Assembly (NCBI GenBank): GCA_944800085.1
Contig: CALYLO010000002.1
Location: 248,001 to 312,000 of the forward strand
DNA: 64,000 nt
Direction: 5' to 3'
Source of the DNA: Paenibacillus melissococcoides
GTDB lineage: Bacteria; Bacillota; Bacilli; Paenibacillales; Paenibacillaceae
Shown: positions 43,804-52,654 of the stretch, one piece after another
How positions within the stretch are numbered: position 1 is the stretch's first letter
Layout: each line of letters opens with the position of its first letter
The notes under the pieces: model-generated
Database searches by the model: none
Told to the model about the DNA's origin: nothing
Seen by the model: only the letters and a program-made list of their open reading frames with translations
Position numbers and translations under genes: made by a program

Positions 43804-45171
43804 TTAACGCACCTTCGTAACCGGATAAGGATGCGGCAGCTCGATGCCCGCGCGTTGGACGATCGCCCGGGCCGTGTCCTGCACGCAATCGAGTATCTCG
43901 TCCTCGTCCAAGGTGAGAATGCGGCGATCCTTCATTATCCATTGTCCGTTGCACATCGACGATTCAACGTTGCTGGAATGCATGGCGTAGACAAGGGTCG
44001 AGACAGGATCATGGACCGGCAGCACGCCCGCGCTGCGCGGATTGATGATGATAAGGTCGGCCTTCTTGCCTACTTCCAGCGATCCGATCTCATCCTCCCA
44101 CCCGAGGCAGCGCGCTCCGTTGACTGTGGCCATCTCCAGTACCTGCACGGCCGGAAGCTTCGTCGGCGTGAGCGTGCGGCCTTTGTGAATCAGCGCGGTC
44201 AGCAGCATCTCGTCGATCATGTCCATCCGGTTGTTGCATGGCGCTCCATCCGTAGCGATGGATACGGTAATGCCGCGCTCCAGCATCTCCGGAATGCGGG
44301 CGAAGCCGAGCACGCGCATCGCGGCCGCCGGGTTGTGCGATACCTTCACATCGTGCAGGCGGAACAGATCGATCTCCCGATCCGTCATCCATACGGTGTG
44401 AACGGCCAGCATATTCGGGCCGAGCACGCCGAGATGGGCGAGATGCTCTACGGTCGTGCGGCCGCGCTGCTCTTCCACGAAGCGGATCTCCTCCGGAATC
44501 TCCGCCACGTGCATATGGATCCCGACACCATGGCGATCGGCCAATTGCTTCGTGCGCACAATCAGCTCGTCCGAGCAGTTGAAGATCGTGCGCAGGCCGA
44601 ACCAGACGCGCAGGCGTCCGTCCGCCTGGCCATGCCAGCGCTCGAACAGTTGCTCCTGCACGGCGAGCGATTGCTCCGTCGACTCCCGCCATGGCTCCGG
44701 CAGCCCTTCCGGCATATCCATCGTCGCGCGGCAGAGCACGGCGCGAATGCCTGCCTCCTGCACCGCGCGGGCGATGCCGTTCACTTCCTTGCCGCCCGCC
44801 TCCGCGAACGTCGTCACGCCCGATCGGATAAGCTCCAGGCTGCAAGCCAGCGCGGACAGATACGCTTCTTCCTCCGTCATGCAGCTCTCATAAGGGAAGA
44901 CGCGCTTGTACAGCCAAGTGAGCAGATCGACATCGTCGGCAATGCCGCGGCCGAGCTGCTGCATCGTATGCACATGCGTATTGATCAGCCCCGGCATGAC
45001 CGTCTTCCCGTTCAGCTCTGCCACTTCCGCGTCCGCCCGCACCACGGACGGATCGACGGCGCCTATCGCCTTGACGCGGTCGTTCTCAATCAGCACATCG
45101 CCGTTCTGGAAGACGCGGCGCTCCCCGTCCATCGTCAATATCCAGCCGTTCTTCAACCATACTTGTCCCAC
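43804..45171 (-). CDS. Amidohydrolase, TRZ/ATZ/SsnA deaminase family
   Basis: Metal-dependent deaminase of 455 residues. Metal ligands: NTHVHTMQQ (HxH), HMHVAE, HTVWM and the Asp in SIATDGAP. Related proteins deaminate S-adenosylhomocysteine or methylthioadenosine, 8-oxoguanine, or guanine. GTG at 45171 follows GAGAGGG; the ATG at 45213 lacks a site. A candidate PurR box pair upstream hints at a purine substrate. Stand-alone gene with its own terminator. Confidence 0.83.
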   Translation of the reverse strand: MGQVWLKNGWILTMDGERRVFQNGDVLIENDRVKAIGAVDPSVVRADAEVAELNGKTVMPGLINTHVHTMQQLGRGIADDVDLLTWLYKRVFPYESCMTEEEAYLSALACSLELIRSGVTTFAEAGGKEVNGIARAVQEAGIRAVLCRATMDMPEGLPEPWRESTEQSLAVQEQLFERWHGQADGRLRVWFGLRTIFNCSDELIVRTKQLADRHGVGIHMHVAEIPEEIRFVEEQRGRTTVEHLAHLGVLGPNMLAVHTVWMTDREIDLFRLHDVKVSHNPAAAMRVLGFARIPEMLERGITVSIATDGAPCNNRMDMIDEMLLTALIHKGRTLTPTKLPAVQVLEMATVNGARCLGWEDEIGSLEVGKKADLIIINPRSAGVLPVHDPVSTLVYAMHSSNVESSMCNGQWIMKDRRILTLDEDEILDCVQDTARAIVQRAGIELPHPYPVTKVR

Positions 45172-45242
45172 CGGATAATCCCTCTCTTCGCTTCTGCAGA
45201 TGTATATCATCATCGTTTAGTAATTCCCAACATTCCATGTTT

Positions 45243-45273
45243 ACGATACCAGTTTAACTGCCTCGATGTCAAC
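45243..45273 (-). promoter_or_regulatory. Promoter of the amidohydrolase gene
   Basis: Minus-strand TTGACA (45268-45273) and GTATCG/TATCGT (45243-45249), spacer 18-19 bases. Confidence 0.55.
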
Positions 45274-45275
45274 AA

Positions 45276-45320
45276 AAACACGAACAATTATAGATTAATT
45301 TCAATTTAATGTTCGCATTT
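45276..45320 (-). promoter_or_regulatory. Candidate PurR (PurBox) pair
   Basis: AAACACGAACAAT (45276-45288) and, inverted, AAATGCGAACATT (45308-45320) each keep the CGAACWWT core of the Bacillus PurBox (AWWWCCGAACWWT). They face each other 19 bases apart, slightly more than the 16-17 usual, and lie directly upstream of the -35 of the amidohydrolase promoter. Confidence 0.5.
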
Positions 45321-45457
45321 GGTAAAGAACGGGAGCGGCGGACAGCTTGTCGCGTTTTTACAATCCTTGCTGAAGGGAAGACGCTATAATCGAATCAATC
45401 ACGCGGCACTATAATTGAGAGGGAGCCTTCATCCCCGAGAGCAGAGGAGTGAGTGAC

Positions 45458-45910
45458 ATGGAAGATTTGAAATACGAGTTCTATATCGGCGCCCCTGTCG
45501 ACACGGTCTGGAATACGCTAATGTCGCCGGAAGGGACGCGCCAAATCTTTTTTGGGAGCGAGCTTCGGTCCACGTTCCAGGTCGGGGACAGATACGAATA
45601 CGTAGGACCGGGCAATGATGGCGAAGAGACGGTTCACGTATATGGCACCGTGCTGCAATACGAGCCGAACAAGGTATTCAGCGGAACGGAGCATCCGGGC
45701 CCGTCCTATTACAGCAATCACGCCGAGCTGGAGACGAGAATCACCTTCACGCTGGAGACGGTTGGCCAGTGCACGAAGCTGACGCTAGTCAATGATCAGT
45801 GGCCGGACAATCATCCTTCCTATCCGAATGCCAGTTCCCATTGGTGGATGATTCTCTCCAACGTCAAGACGCTGGCCGAGACGGGCAGAACGCTGGATCT
45901 CGGGTGGTAG
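45458..45910 (+). CDS. SRPBCC (AHSA1-like START-fold) domain protein
   Basis: 150 residues. The N-terminal LKYEFYIGAPVDTVWNTLMSPEGTRQ is the typical SRPBCC opening and later strands (ETRITFTLETV, TKLTLVNDQWPD) fit the helix-grip fold with a hydrophobic cavity. ATG at 45458 follows GAGGAG by eight bases. It stands alone. Ligand unknown. Confidence 0.82.
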   Translation: MEDLKYEFYIGAPVDTVWNTLMSPEGTRQIFFGSELRSTFQVGDRYEYVGPGNDGEETVHVYGTVLQYEPNKVFSGTEHPGPSYYSNHAELETRITFTLETVGQCTKLTLVNDQWPDNHPSYPNASSHWWMILSNVKTLAETGRTLDLGW

Positions 45911-45948
45911 CCCGCTGCATTGCACGAGAAAAGAGAACCTTACGTGAA

Positions 45949-45976
45949 AAGAGCACCTGCATATCGCGGTGCTCTT
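45949..45976. other. Hairpin between convergent genes
   Basis: AAGAGCACC pairs with GGTGCTCTT. A T run on neither side; a weak bidirectional terminator at most. It lies between the SRPBCC gene and the ChbG-type gene. Confidence 0.4.
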
Positions 45977-46030
45977 CAGCATGGTTAACCTGCTTGATCA
46001 CAGGTATTTACTCCGGGATTATCCGCCTTC

Positions 46031-46978
46031 TCACCTGGCTCCATTCCTGGATTCGGGGAGAAGCAGCGCGAGCATGCGCAGCGCTCCTCTCAGCCTGACC
46101 GGCCTCCGAGTCTTCCGCACGTAACGGTAATCGGTCAATTCCACCCCCGCATCACGTCTCGCATAGGCGAAATCATCGTCCAGCATCAGCCGGTACTCCC
46201 AGACCCGCTTTTCCCAGGAAGGAATCCGCGCCGCCATGAAGCTGTCCTCGACCGCCGGGTGGATATACGTCTCGACAACACCTTCCGGCAGTTCGTACAG
46301 CTTGCCGATGAGCATCCGCTTGAAGCTGTCATAGGTTTCTCCTTCTTCCATAAAATACGGGTGCGAGAGCAGGTAGTCGGGCAGGGGAACGCCCAGCGCA
46401 TCGGCGAGGGCCACCACCTTCCGCAAGGTCTGCTGCGCCCCGGCGATGGAGGCGAGGAGATGATCCCGCTCATCGATGCGCCGGAACAGCCGGAAGGGCA
46501 GCCCCCAGCGGGAGCAGCGCCATAGGACATAGGGCAGGAAGCTTCGGCCCGTGGCCATCCCGTACAGGCTGCCCATATGATTGTCGACATGAGAGATGTC
46601 GATGCCGGCTTGGCGGACGGCCTCGTATTGGGCGTTCAGTTCCCTCTTCACGTCGGGAGCGCTCGCATTTCGTTCGAACGCTTCGACGGTGGCGTGCAAA
46701 TAGCCGGAGACATCGTGCAGGGACGGCCCGCCGGTTAGGCTGCTCCAGCGGTAGCCCTCGAATTCGCTGGTCAGCGTGAGGTGCAGGCCGACATTGCGCT
46801 GGCCGGTCCGCCTGCACCATTCCGAGGCTTCCGCGAAGGCCGGAGCGGGAGGCATAATCGTGGCGGAGGATACGGCGCCTTTCTCCAGCAAGCGGATGAT
46901 GGCCTGATTGGCCGCCGGACTCTGTCCGAAGTCGTCGCAATTGAGTATGAGTCGAGTGCGAATATGGCGCTGAGTCAT
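46031..46978 (-). CDS. ChbG/HpnK (YdjC-like) carbohydrate deacetylase
   Basis: 315 residues. The metal-binding LILNCDDFGQS opening, GLHLTLTSEF and HVDNHMGSLYG are the family's catalytic Asp/His motifs. Members remove acetyl groups from chitooligosaccharides or similar sugars. ATG overlaps the stop of the upstream transporter gene (ATGA, 46975-46978), so the two are translated together. The deacetylase likely acts on the sugar that the transporter imports. Confidence 0.85.
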   Translation of the reverse strand: MTQRHIRTRLILNCDDFGQSPAANQAIIRLLEKGAVSSATIMPPAPAFAEASEWCRRTGQRNVGLHLTLTSEFEGYRWSSLTGGPSLHDVSGYLHATVEAFERNASAPDVKRELNAQYEAVRQAGIDISHVDNHMGSLYGMATGRSFLPYVLWRCSRWGLPFRLFRRIDERDHLLASIAGAQQTLRKVVALADALGVPLPDYLLSHPYFMEEGETYDSFKRMLIGKLYELPEGVVETYIHPAVEDSFMAARIPSWEKRVWEYRLMLDDDFAYARRDAGVELTDYRYVRKTRRPVRLRGALRMLALLLPESRNGAR

Positions 46979-48282
46979 GACGAATGGCTCCTTCCATAAG
47001 ATTGGGGCTGATCATGTTGCTTGACGCCCAGAGATAGTAGAAAGGCGACAGCCAGCAGACAGAACGGCACGGCGCTGATCAAGACCCGGAACGTTCCTTC
47101 CGGGTTCGGCCCGGGGTTGTCTCCGCTCACATAGCCGAAGAGCAGGCCGACGACCCAGAACGACAGGGCGGAGATGAGACCGCTGGAGCGGGTGATGAAG
47201 CCGCCAACTGCCGTGTAGACGCCTTCGCGGCGCTGTCCCGTCTTCGCGAAGTCCCGGTCGATGATCTGGCTGCTCAGAACCGGCGGCGTCACGAGGAAGC
47301 CGGCCAAGCCGAACCCGACGAGGATGCCCGCGGCGATGCCGCTCGCGAGACCGCTGCCGAACCAGAGCGGGATGACGGACAGGCCGTAAGCGGCCATGGA
47401 CAGGCGCCAGCCCCGGATGCCGCCCAGCCGGTTGACGATCCAGTACCAGACGGCGACGAGCGGGATAACGGAGACGAAGACGGAGGCCAACAGCAGGGAG
47501 ACTTGGGATTCGGGAATGTTCAGCACATATTTGGCGTAAAAGGGGATCATGGAGCTCACCAGCCCGTTCACGGTCTGCGCGAACGAGTTGGCGATATTGA
47601 AGATCAAAAATTCCCGGTTCTTCAGCGTCTCGCGGAACGCTTCCTTCAGCGGAAGCCGCGGCTCTTGCTGAATGCTCATATTTTCCCGGACGGAACCGGT
47701 GCACGACAGCATGAATACGGCGAAGAGAAGGGCATAGACAAGGGACATATAGCCGAAGCCGATGAGGGCGAATAGAATCGGCGTCAGGGCAGATCCGATC
47801 AGGATGGCGGCGATCTGGAAGCCCTGCTGTATCGCGGAAGCTTTCGCTCGCAGGCGCTCCCCGCGGAACAATTCCGGGAACAGTGCCCCGTAGTTGACCC
47901 AGATGACGGTCGACACCGCTTCGAAGAGCAGGAGCGCGATGAGGAACCAGAGGAACAGGCTGTTCTGGTGCTGCGCCAATCCCGGCGGCACGGCGAAGAT
48001 CATGCAGAACGTCAGCATGAACAGCGGAATGGAAGCCCAGAGCCACGGCTTGCGCCGGCCGAAGCGCGTGCGGGTGCGATCGGACCAGTGGCCGAACAGC
48101 GGCTGGTTGACGGCATCCCAGATTAGGTAGATCGTGCGGGCCAATGTAGCCAGCCCGACGCCGAGCCCCAGCTTCTCGACATAATAGTAGCTGTAGAACG
48201 CGCTGAAGGCTTGGGTCGGCACCATCATCGCGAACATGCCGAGCGCGTAGGACAGCGGGGAATTGAGCCAAGTTCCGCGCAT
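46975..48282 (-). CDS. MFS transporter, GPH (glycoside-pentoside-hexuronide) type
   Basis: 435 residues and 12 helices. GHWSDRTRTRFGRRKPW after helix 2 is the GPH/MelB signature region. ATG at 48282 follows GGAGGAGCC; an ATG 15 bases upstream would put the site too far inside. First gene of a two-gene operon with the ChbG-type deacetylase, suggesting use of an oligosaccharide. Sugar not identifiable. Confidence 0.84.
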   Translation of the reverse strand: MRGTWLNSPLSYALGMFAMMVPTQAFSAFYSYYYVEKLGLGVGLATLARTIYLIWDAVNQPLFGHWSDRTRTRFGRRKPWLWASIPLFMLTFCMIFAVPPGLAQHQNSLFLWFLIALLLFEAVSTVIWVNYGALFPELFRGERLRAKASAIQQGFQIAAILIGSALTPILFALIGFGYMSLVYALLFAVFMLSCTGSVRENMSIQQEPRLPLKEAFRETLKNREFLIFNIANSFAQTVNGLVSSMIPFYAKYVLNIPESQVSLLLASVFVSVIPLVAVWYWIVNRLGGIRGWRLSMAAYGLSVIPLWFGSGLASGIAAGILVGFGLAGFLVTPPVLSSQIIDRDFAKTGQRREGVYTAVGGFITRSSGLISALSFWVVGLLFGYVSGDNPGPNPEGTFRVLISAVPFCLLAVAFLLSLGVKQHDQPQSYGRSHSS

Positions 48283-48944
48283 CAGAGGCTCCTCCATTCT
48301 TGGGAACTGTCTGCCGTCTTATGGGACGTTCGCAGAACCGCTCCCATTCGGCGTGGAATGAAACCGCTACTTACGTATGTATGCGGCCGGAGCGCGAATT
48401 AGAATGAGATTAAGCCTGCCGGGCGGGCGCTGCTTTCGCGGCCCGGCCTGCAAGCTCTTCCCCCGCTGTCACTGCTGCTGCAGCTTCGTAAACAACTGAT
48501 CCACTTTGCCTTTATCCGGTATGAACTCCTGCGTCAAATTTCTGAGAGCCTGTTCGTTCTCGAATTGATCCAGGTCTTTGCCGTACCAGCTCTGCAATTG
48601 TTCTCTGGTGATGAGGTAGCTCCGGCCCTCGAGCTCCAGGTGGACCTGGTCGACATTCCGTACCAAGGCGAACAAAAAGGTAGCGTTGAAAATGACGGTC
48701 TCTCGAATCTCGCTTTCGTTCATCTGCGAAGCTGCCTCATTGTACTGTACCGTAATGCGGTAAGGCTTCTCGGCCGTGCTTAGCGAGAACTGCTTCAATC
48801 GGTCGCTCTGCGGAAGCATCCCCAGAATGCTGCCGATGGCGCTGTTGTCGCCGACATAGGAATTTTTGTACTGGAAAATGTCTTTGTCTCCAGTCCCTGC
48901 GTTGCGGCTGTTCGAGTCGCAACCCGCGAGCGCCAACAACAGGA

Positions 48945-49214
48945 CAAATAAACATTCATGAACTCTCGTTCGCAAACCTAGCATGAAAATAGCGAGGGTT
49001 TAGTGGTCGGACCTATTTCCCATACTGCTACTACATGACGCGAAACACGTTCTTTTTAATGGTGGTGTAACCCCGACAAATAAACTGTTGAGGATGAGTT
49101 CTGTGTACAAACCTGTGCTGGCTCTGTATGCCCAATCAGAGAACCGCGAACAGAAAAATGCTCAAGCTCGAATTCATCCGCCGTCATGCATTTCAGTTAT
49201 GGAGGGAAGCCAAG
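48945..49214 (+). ncRNA. Candidate IS110 bridge RNA region, copy 2
   Basis: Same non-coding 270-base left end as copy 1, with no difference noticed in the bases I compared. It would carry the same donor- and target-binding loops, so both insertion sites should share guide-matching bases. Confidence 0.45.
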
Positions 49215-50374
49215 ATGGAAGTATTGCTTGAACGCTGTGCTGGAATGGACGTTCACCAAGAGACAATCGTCGTTTGTGTGATGACCACAGATGCTGCGGG
49301 GGAGGCCCACAGCGAGATCCGAAGCTTTGGAACGATGACCAAACATCTTTTCGAACTGCTTAAGTACCTGGAGTCCCAAGGCGTTACACACATCGCAATG
49401 GAGAGCACGGGAATCTACTGGAAACCTGTCTACAACATACTTGAAGGCTACTTCACCGTCGTACTGGCGAATGCGCAGCGCATTAAGAATGTTCCTGGCC
49501 GCAAGACGGATGTTTGTGATGCCGAATGGATCGCGAAGCTGCTTCGAGTCGGTCTAATTGAGCCCAGCTTTGTGCCATCCGAGGACTTAAGGGAGCTACG
49601 GGACCTCTGCCGACTTCGAAAAAAACGAATCGGCTCCCTAACAGCGGAGAAAAACCGAATCCAGAAGTATCTTGAAGCAGGTAACGTCAAGCTAGGCAGT
49701 GTCATCTCAGACGTATTCGGTGTATCCGGGCGCAGTTTGCTGCAACGCTTAATCGAAAAAGGTTACGTTGACGCGGAAGATGTTGAAGCGAGCGTCAAGG
49801 GTTCGATCAAGAACAAAAAAAGTGAAGTTACTGACTCTCTTTTTGGCACGATGACCCCGCATCAAATTCGATTGATTAAAGATTGTTGGGAGCATATCGA
49901 ATACTTAGAGAAGTCCATTGCTCGGTTGGAAGCCGAAATTAACGATCACTTGGAGCCCTATCGGACGGAGTACGAACTGCTTCAGACCATTCCAGGTGTT
50001 AGCGAACGAACAGCTGCAGCACTCCTTGCAGAAATCGGGGCCAATATGGAGCAATTTCCATCCGCAGATCACCTTGCCTCTTGGGCTGGCGTAGCACCCG
50101 GCAACCACGAGAGTGCAGGCAAAAAAAAAGTACAAAAAGCGTAAAAGGCAATCCTCATGCAAAAGTGACACTATGCGAAGCGTCTTGGGCAATCGCTCGC
50201 TCACGAAACACGGTCTTGGCAACAAAGTTCTGGAAGATTGCTTCACGACGAGGAAAGAAAAAAGCTTGCATTGCCATTTCACGTAAGATACTTATCATTG
50301 CTTACCACATGCTGAAGAACAAACAAATTTACATCGAAGGTGGACCACAAGCACCACTCATGCAGATCAACTAA
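49215..50374 (+). CDS. IS110-family transposase, copy 2, two frames joined by a probable -1 frameshift
   Basis: As for copy 1: first frame stops at 50144, ten codons after GNHESAGKKK, second frame continues to 50374, and the A9 run is at 50121-50129. One visible residue difference from copy 1 is GANMEQFPS in place of GADMEQFPS, and SFGTM replaces TFGTM. The conserved A9 in both copies argues for a functional frameshift. Confidence 0.85.
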
Positions 50375-50591
50375 CCTTACAGCATTGACGAAACATAGCG
50401 ATTTTAAACAAGGCCCCTTCAAAGAAGGTGGACCGGGCATCTTATGGTCATTTCTCAGAAAACTGCAGCTTTTTAAAGACGATAATCGTTCATGAGTGCG
50501 TTTGGATTTTCACAGAAAAAAAATCAAAGGTCTGCTCACTTTCATCGATGATCCTCCCCGTTCGGTCTGCCCTCGATTTAGAAGGATGGCG

Positions 50592-50951
50592 TCATTCGAA
50601 TTCCTTGTTCGTCTTCAGCAGCGTCAGAATATCTTTGGACGCGTAGCCTTTGGCGATGACAAGGACAATAATCCGATTAATTATAAATAATACAATCATT
50701 AGAAAAAATAGTAAAGAAAATGAATATAGCAGAAGCCGCTCCTGAACGAACAGCAGGCAAATGATCGCGGTGTATGCCGCGATTCCCGCGGCAACCTGGC
50801 CAAAAATACGATTAATGTTACCCGCGTATATATGTTGAATCATCCGATTCTTAAATCCGAACTGTTTTAAGATGCCCATATCTTTCTGCTGGACCTTTAA
50901 AAAGGAATGGAACGACAGCAGCACATGCGAAGCGGTCAAGAACACTAACAT
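50592..50951 (-). pseudogene. C-terminal fragment of an FtsX-type ABC permease
   Basis: 119 residues with three membrane helices. The charged turn KVQQKDMGILKQFGFKNRMI is the FtsX-domain hallmark. The frame starts in the middle of a helix (MLVFLTASHVLLSFHSF), so the N-terminal two-thirds are missing. AAGGGG precedes the ATG, but full-length permeases of this type are much longer. It lies 46 bases upstream of the DUF4825 gene start and was probably co-transcribed with it. Confidence 0.6.
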
Positions 50952-51034
50952 CTAACCCCTTATTTGTAAAGATTTATTTTTTAACGGCATGATATAATAC
51001 ACCCATAATTATTCCGCTCAGAGAGGTGAAGCGC

Positions 51035-51742
51035 ATGACCGTAGAAGACATCATGAAGAAGCTGGAAGCGATGGGGTCGGAGCAGACGAAAAAGACGTTC
51101 ATCCGGCATGGGGCCCCAGGCCCGCTGTTCGGCGTCAAGATTGGAGATCTGAAAAAGCTGGTCAAGGATGTGAAGAAGGATCAGGCGCTTGCCCGGGCGT
51201 TGTACGAGACAGGCAACAGCGATGCGATGTATTTGGCCGGACTGACGGTGAACCCGAAGATGATGGACAAGGAGACGCTGCAGGCTTGGGCGAAGAAGGC
51301 GAACTGGTATGCGCTTGCCGAGTATACGGTAGCAGGCGTGGCGGCGGAAAGCCCGTATGCCCTTGAATTGGCCCGGGAATGGATGAAGTCGGACGACGAG
51401 ATGATCGCCACCTGCGGCTGGAGCACATATGCCAACTATATCTCGATTACGAAGGATGAGGACTTGGATCTGGAGGAGATCCGCCGGCTTCTGAAGCAGA
51501 TCGCGGCCACGATCCATAGCGAGAAGAATCGGGTGCGCTATACGATGAACATGTTCGTGATCGTTGTCGGCTCCTATGTCCGGCCTCTGCACGAGGAAGC
51601 GGTCCGGGTGGCCGAGGCGATCGGCAAGGTGCAGGTTCATATGGGGCAGACCGCATGCAAGGTGCCGGATGCCGTGCCTTATATTGAGAAGACGGTCGCA
51701 GCCGGCAAGCTGGGGACCCGGAAGAAGACTTGTATTTGCTAA
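51035..51742 (+). CDS. DNA alkylation repair enzyme (AlkD type)
   Basis: 235-residue HEAT-repeat DNA glycosylase that removes alkylated bases. Seen: FGVKIGDLKKLVKDVKKD, the family N-terminal repeat, and DAMYLAGLTVNP, TCGWSTYANYI and GQTACKVPDAVPYI. ATG at 51035 follows GAGAGG by eight bases. TATAAT at 50993 may be its -10. Co-directional with the next two small genes. Confidence 0.87.
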   Translation: MTVEDIMKKLEAMGSEQTKKTFIRHGAPGPLFGVKIGDLKKLVKDVKKDQALARALYETGNSDAMYLAGLTVNPKMMDKETLQAWAKKANWYALAEYTVAGVAAESPYALELAREWMKSDDEMIATCGWSTYANYISITKDEDLDLEEIRRLLKQIAATIHSEKNRVRYTMNMFVIVVGSYVRPLHEEAVRVAEAIGKVQVHMGQTACKVPDAVPYIEKTVAAGKLGTRKKTCIC

Positions 51743-51754
51743 GGGGTGGACAGG

Positions 51755-51991
51755 ATGGAAGCGACCGCACAGCAGGTGGCGGAATGGATGGTAGCCGAGA
51801 TTCAGGCGAAGGGAGTCGTCCATCAGAGCGATGTGATTGCGTATGTGCGCGCTCATTTCGGCGAAGCGTTCGTGTTCGTGAATGAGAGGGGCAATGCGTC
51901 GTTGGACAAGGAAGTGAAGAAGGCGTTCCGGAAGCTGCATCGCGGCCGGATTGCCTGGGATCGGGACGGCTTCTGCTGGGGGTGGACATAA
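51755..51991 (+). CDS. Small conserved protein (DUF6953-like)
   Basis: 78 residues beginning MEATAQQVAEWMVAEIQ, winged-helix-like, with a C-terminal RKLHRGRIAWDRDGFCWGW. ATG at 51755 follows AAGGGG. Its stop is two bases before the RNase H start, so they are coupled. Family assignment from memory, moderate. Confidence 0.65.
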   Translation: MEATAQQVAEWMVAEIQAKGVVHQSDVIAYVRAHFGEAFVFVNERGNASLDKEVKKAFRKLHRGRIAWDRDGFCWGWT

Positions 51992-51993
51992 GC

Positions 51994-52638
51994 GTGGCAC
52001 AGGCAAAATATTACGTCGTATGGACCGGGCACCGTCCAGGCATTTATGCAAGCTGGGCGGAATGCAAAGCGCAGACGGATAACTATAAAGATGCCAGGTA
52101 CAAATCCTTTCCATCCAAGGCCGCGGCGGAGCAGGCCTATCGGGACGGCTGGCAGAAGCATTGGGGCAAGAAGAAGGACGGGACAGGCTCGCCAGCCCGG
52201 GGAAGCTCGGCTTCCAGCGCCCCGCCGGCCGAGGTGGATTACGACAGCATCTCGGTCGATGTCGGCACGAGGGGCAATCCGGGACCGGTGGAGTACCGGG
52301 GCGTGTCAACGCGGACGGGCGAGGTGTTGTTCGCCGTTGGTCCGATTCCGAACGGCACGAACAATCTGGGAGAGTTTCTGGCGATCGTGCACTCGCTGGC
52401 GTATTTGAAGCGGAAGGGCAGCAGCCAGACGGTGTACAGCGACTCCCGCACCGCCATGAAATGGGTGCGGGAGAAGAAGGTGGCCACCACCCTGGAGCGC
52501 AATGAGTCGACGAAAGAGATCTGGAATCTCGTGGATCGGGCACTTGCCTGGCTGCAGACAAACACCTATGACAACAAGGTGCTGAAATGGGACACGAAGG
52601 CATGGGGCGAGATCAAGGCGGATTACGGCCGGAAATAG
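51994..52638 (+). CDS. Ribonuclease H with N-terminal viroplasmin-like domain
   Basis: 214 residues. The N-terminal caulimovirus-VI/viroplasmin fold (KYYVVWTGHRPGIYASWAEC) is an RNA-DNA hybrid binding module. The RNase H domain has catalytic acids in SVDVGTRGNPGPVEYRG, NLGEFLAI, YSDSRTAMKW and KWDTKAWGEIKADYG. GTG at 51994 follows GGGGGTGG; the frame also extends upstream to a GTG at 51982. Removes RNA from RNA:DNA hybrids. Confidence 0.82.
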   Translation: MAQAKYYVVWTGHRPGIYASWAECKAQTDNYKDARYKSFPSKAAAEQAYRDGWQKHWGKKKDGTGSPARGSSASSAPPAEVDYDSISVDVGTRGNPGPVEYRGVSTRTGEVLFAVGPIPNGTNNLGEFLAIVHSLAYLKRKGSSQTVYSDSRTAMKWVREKKVATTLERNESTKEIWNLVDRALAWLQTNTYDNKVLKWDTKAWGEIKADYGRK

Positions 52639-52654
52639 GGGGACGCCAGCGGGG

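Larger units (their letters stand above)
48945..50521 (+). mobile_element. IS110-family insertion sequence, copy 2
   Basis: 1577 bp, same orientation as copy 1 and nearly identical; a few substitutions only (for example at 49186 and 50042). Inserted inside the signal-peptide codons of a DUF4825 gene. No inverted repeats or target duplication seen. Confidence 0.9.
48469..50545 (-). pseudogene. DUF4825-type lipoprotein gene, split by IS110 copy 2
   Basis: The 3' part (48469-48944) holds the lipobox LALAGC and the DUF4825 core (KNSYVGDNSAIGSILGML, SYLITREQLQSWYG). The 5' end lies beyond the IS: ATG at 50545 with GGGGAGGATC and then MKVSRPLI (50522-50545). Joined without the 1577-bp IS it gives a normal lipoprotein of about 170 residues, so the insertion was clean. 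A hybrid frame from the IS (MLGLRTRVHECLF) keeps a hydrophobic stretch before the lipobox, so some product could still be made. Confidence 0.85.

Noticed and set aside
43831..45309. A 492-codon plus-strand frame antisense to the amidohydrolase
   Set aside because: Shadow frame; the minus-strand gene has all metal ligands.
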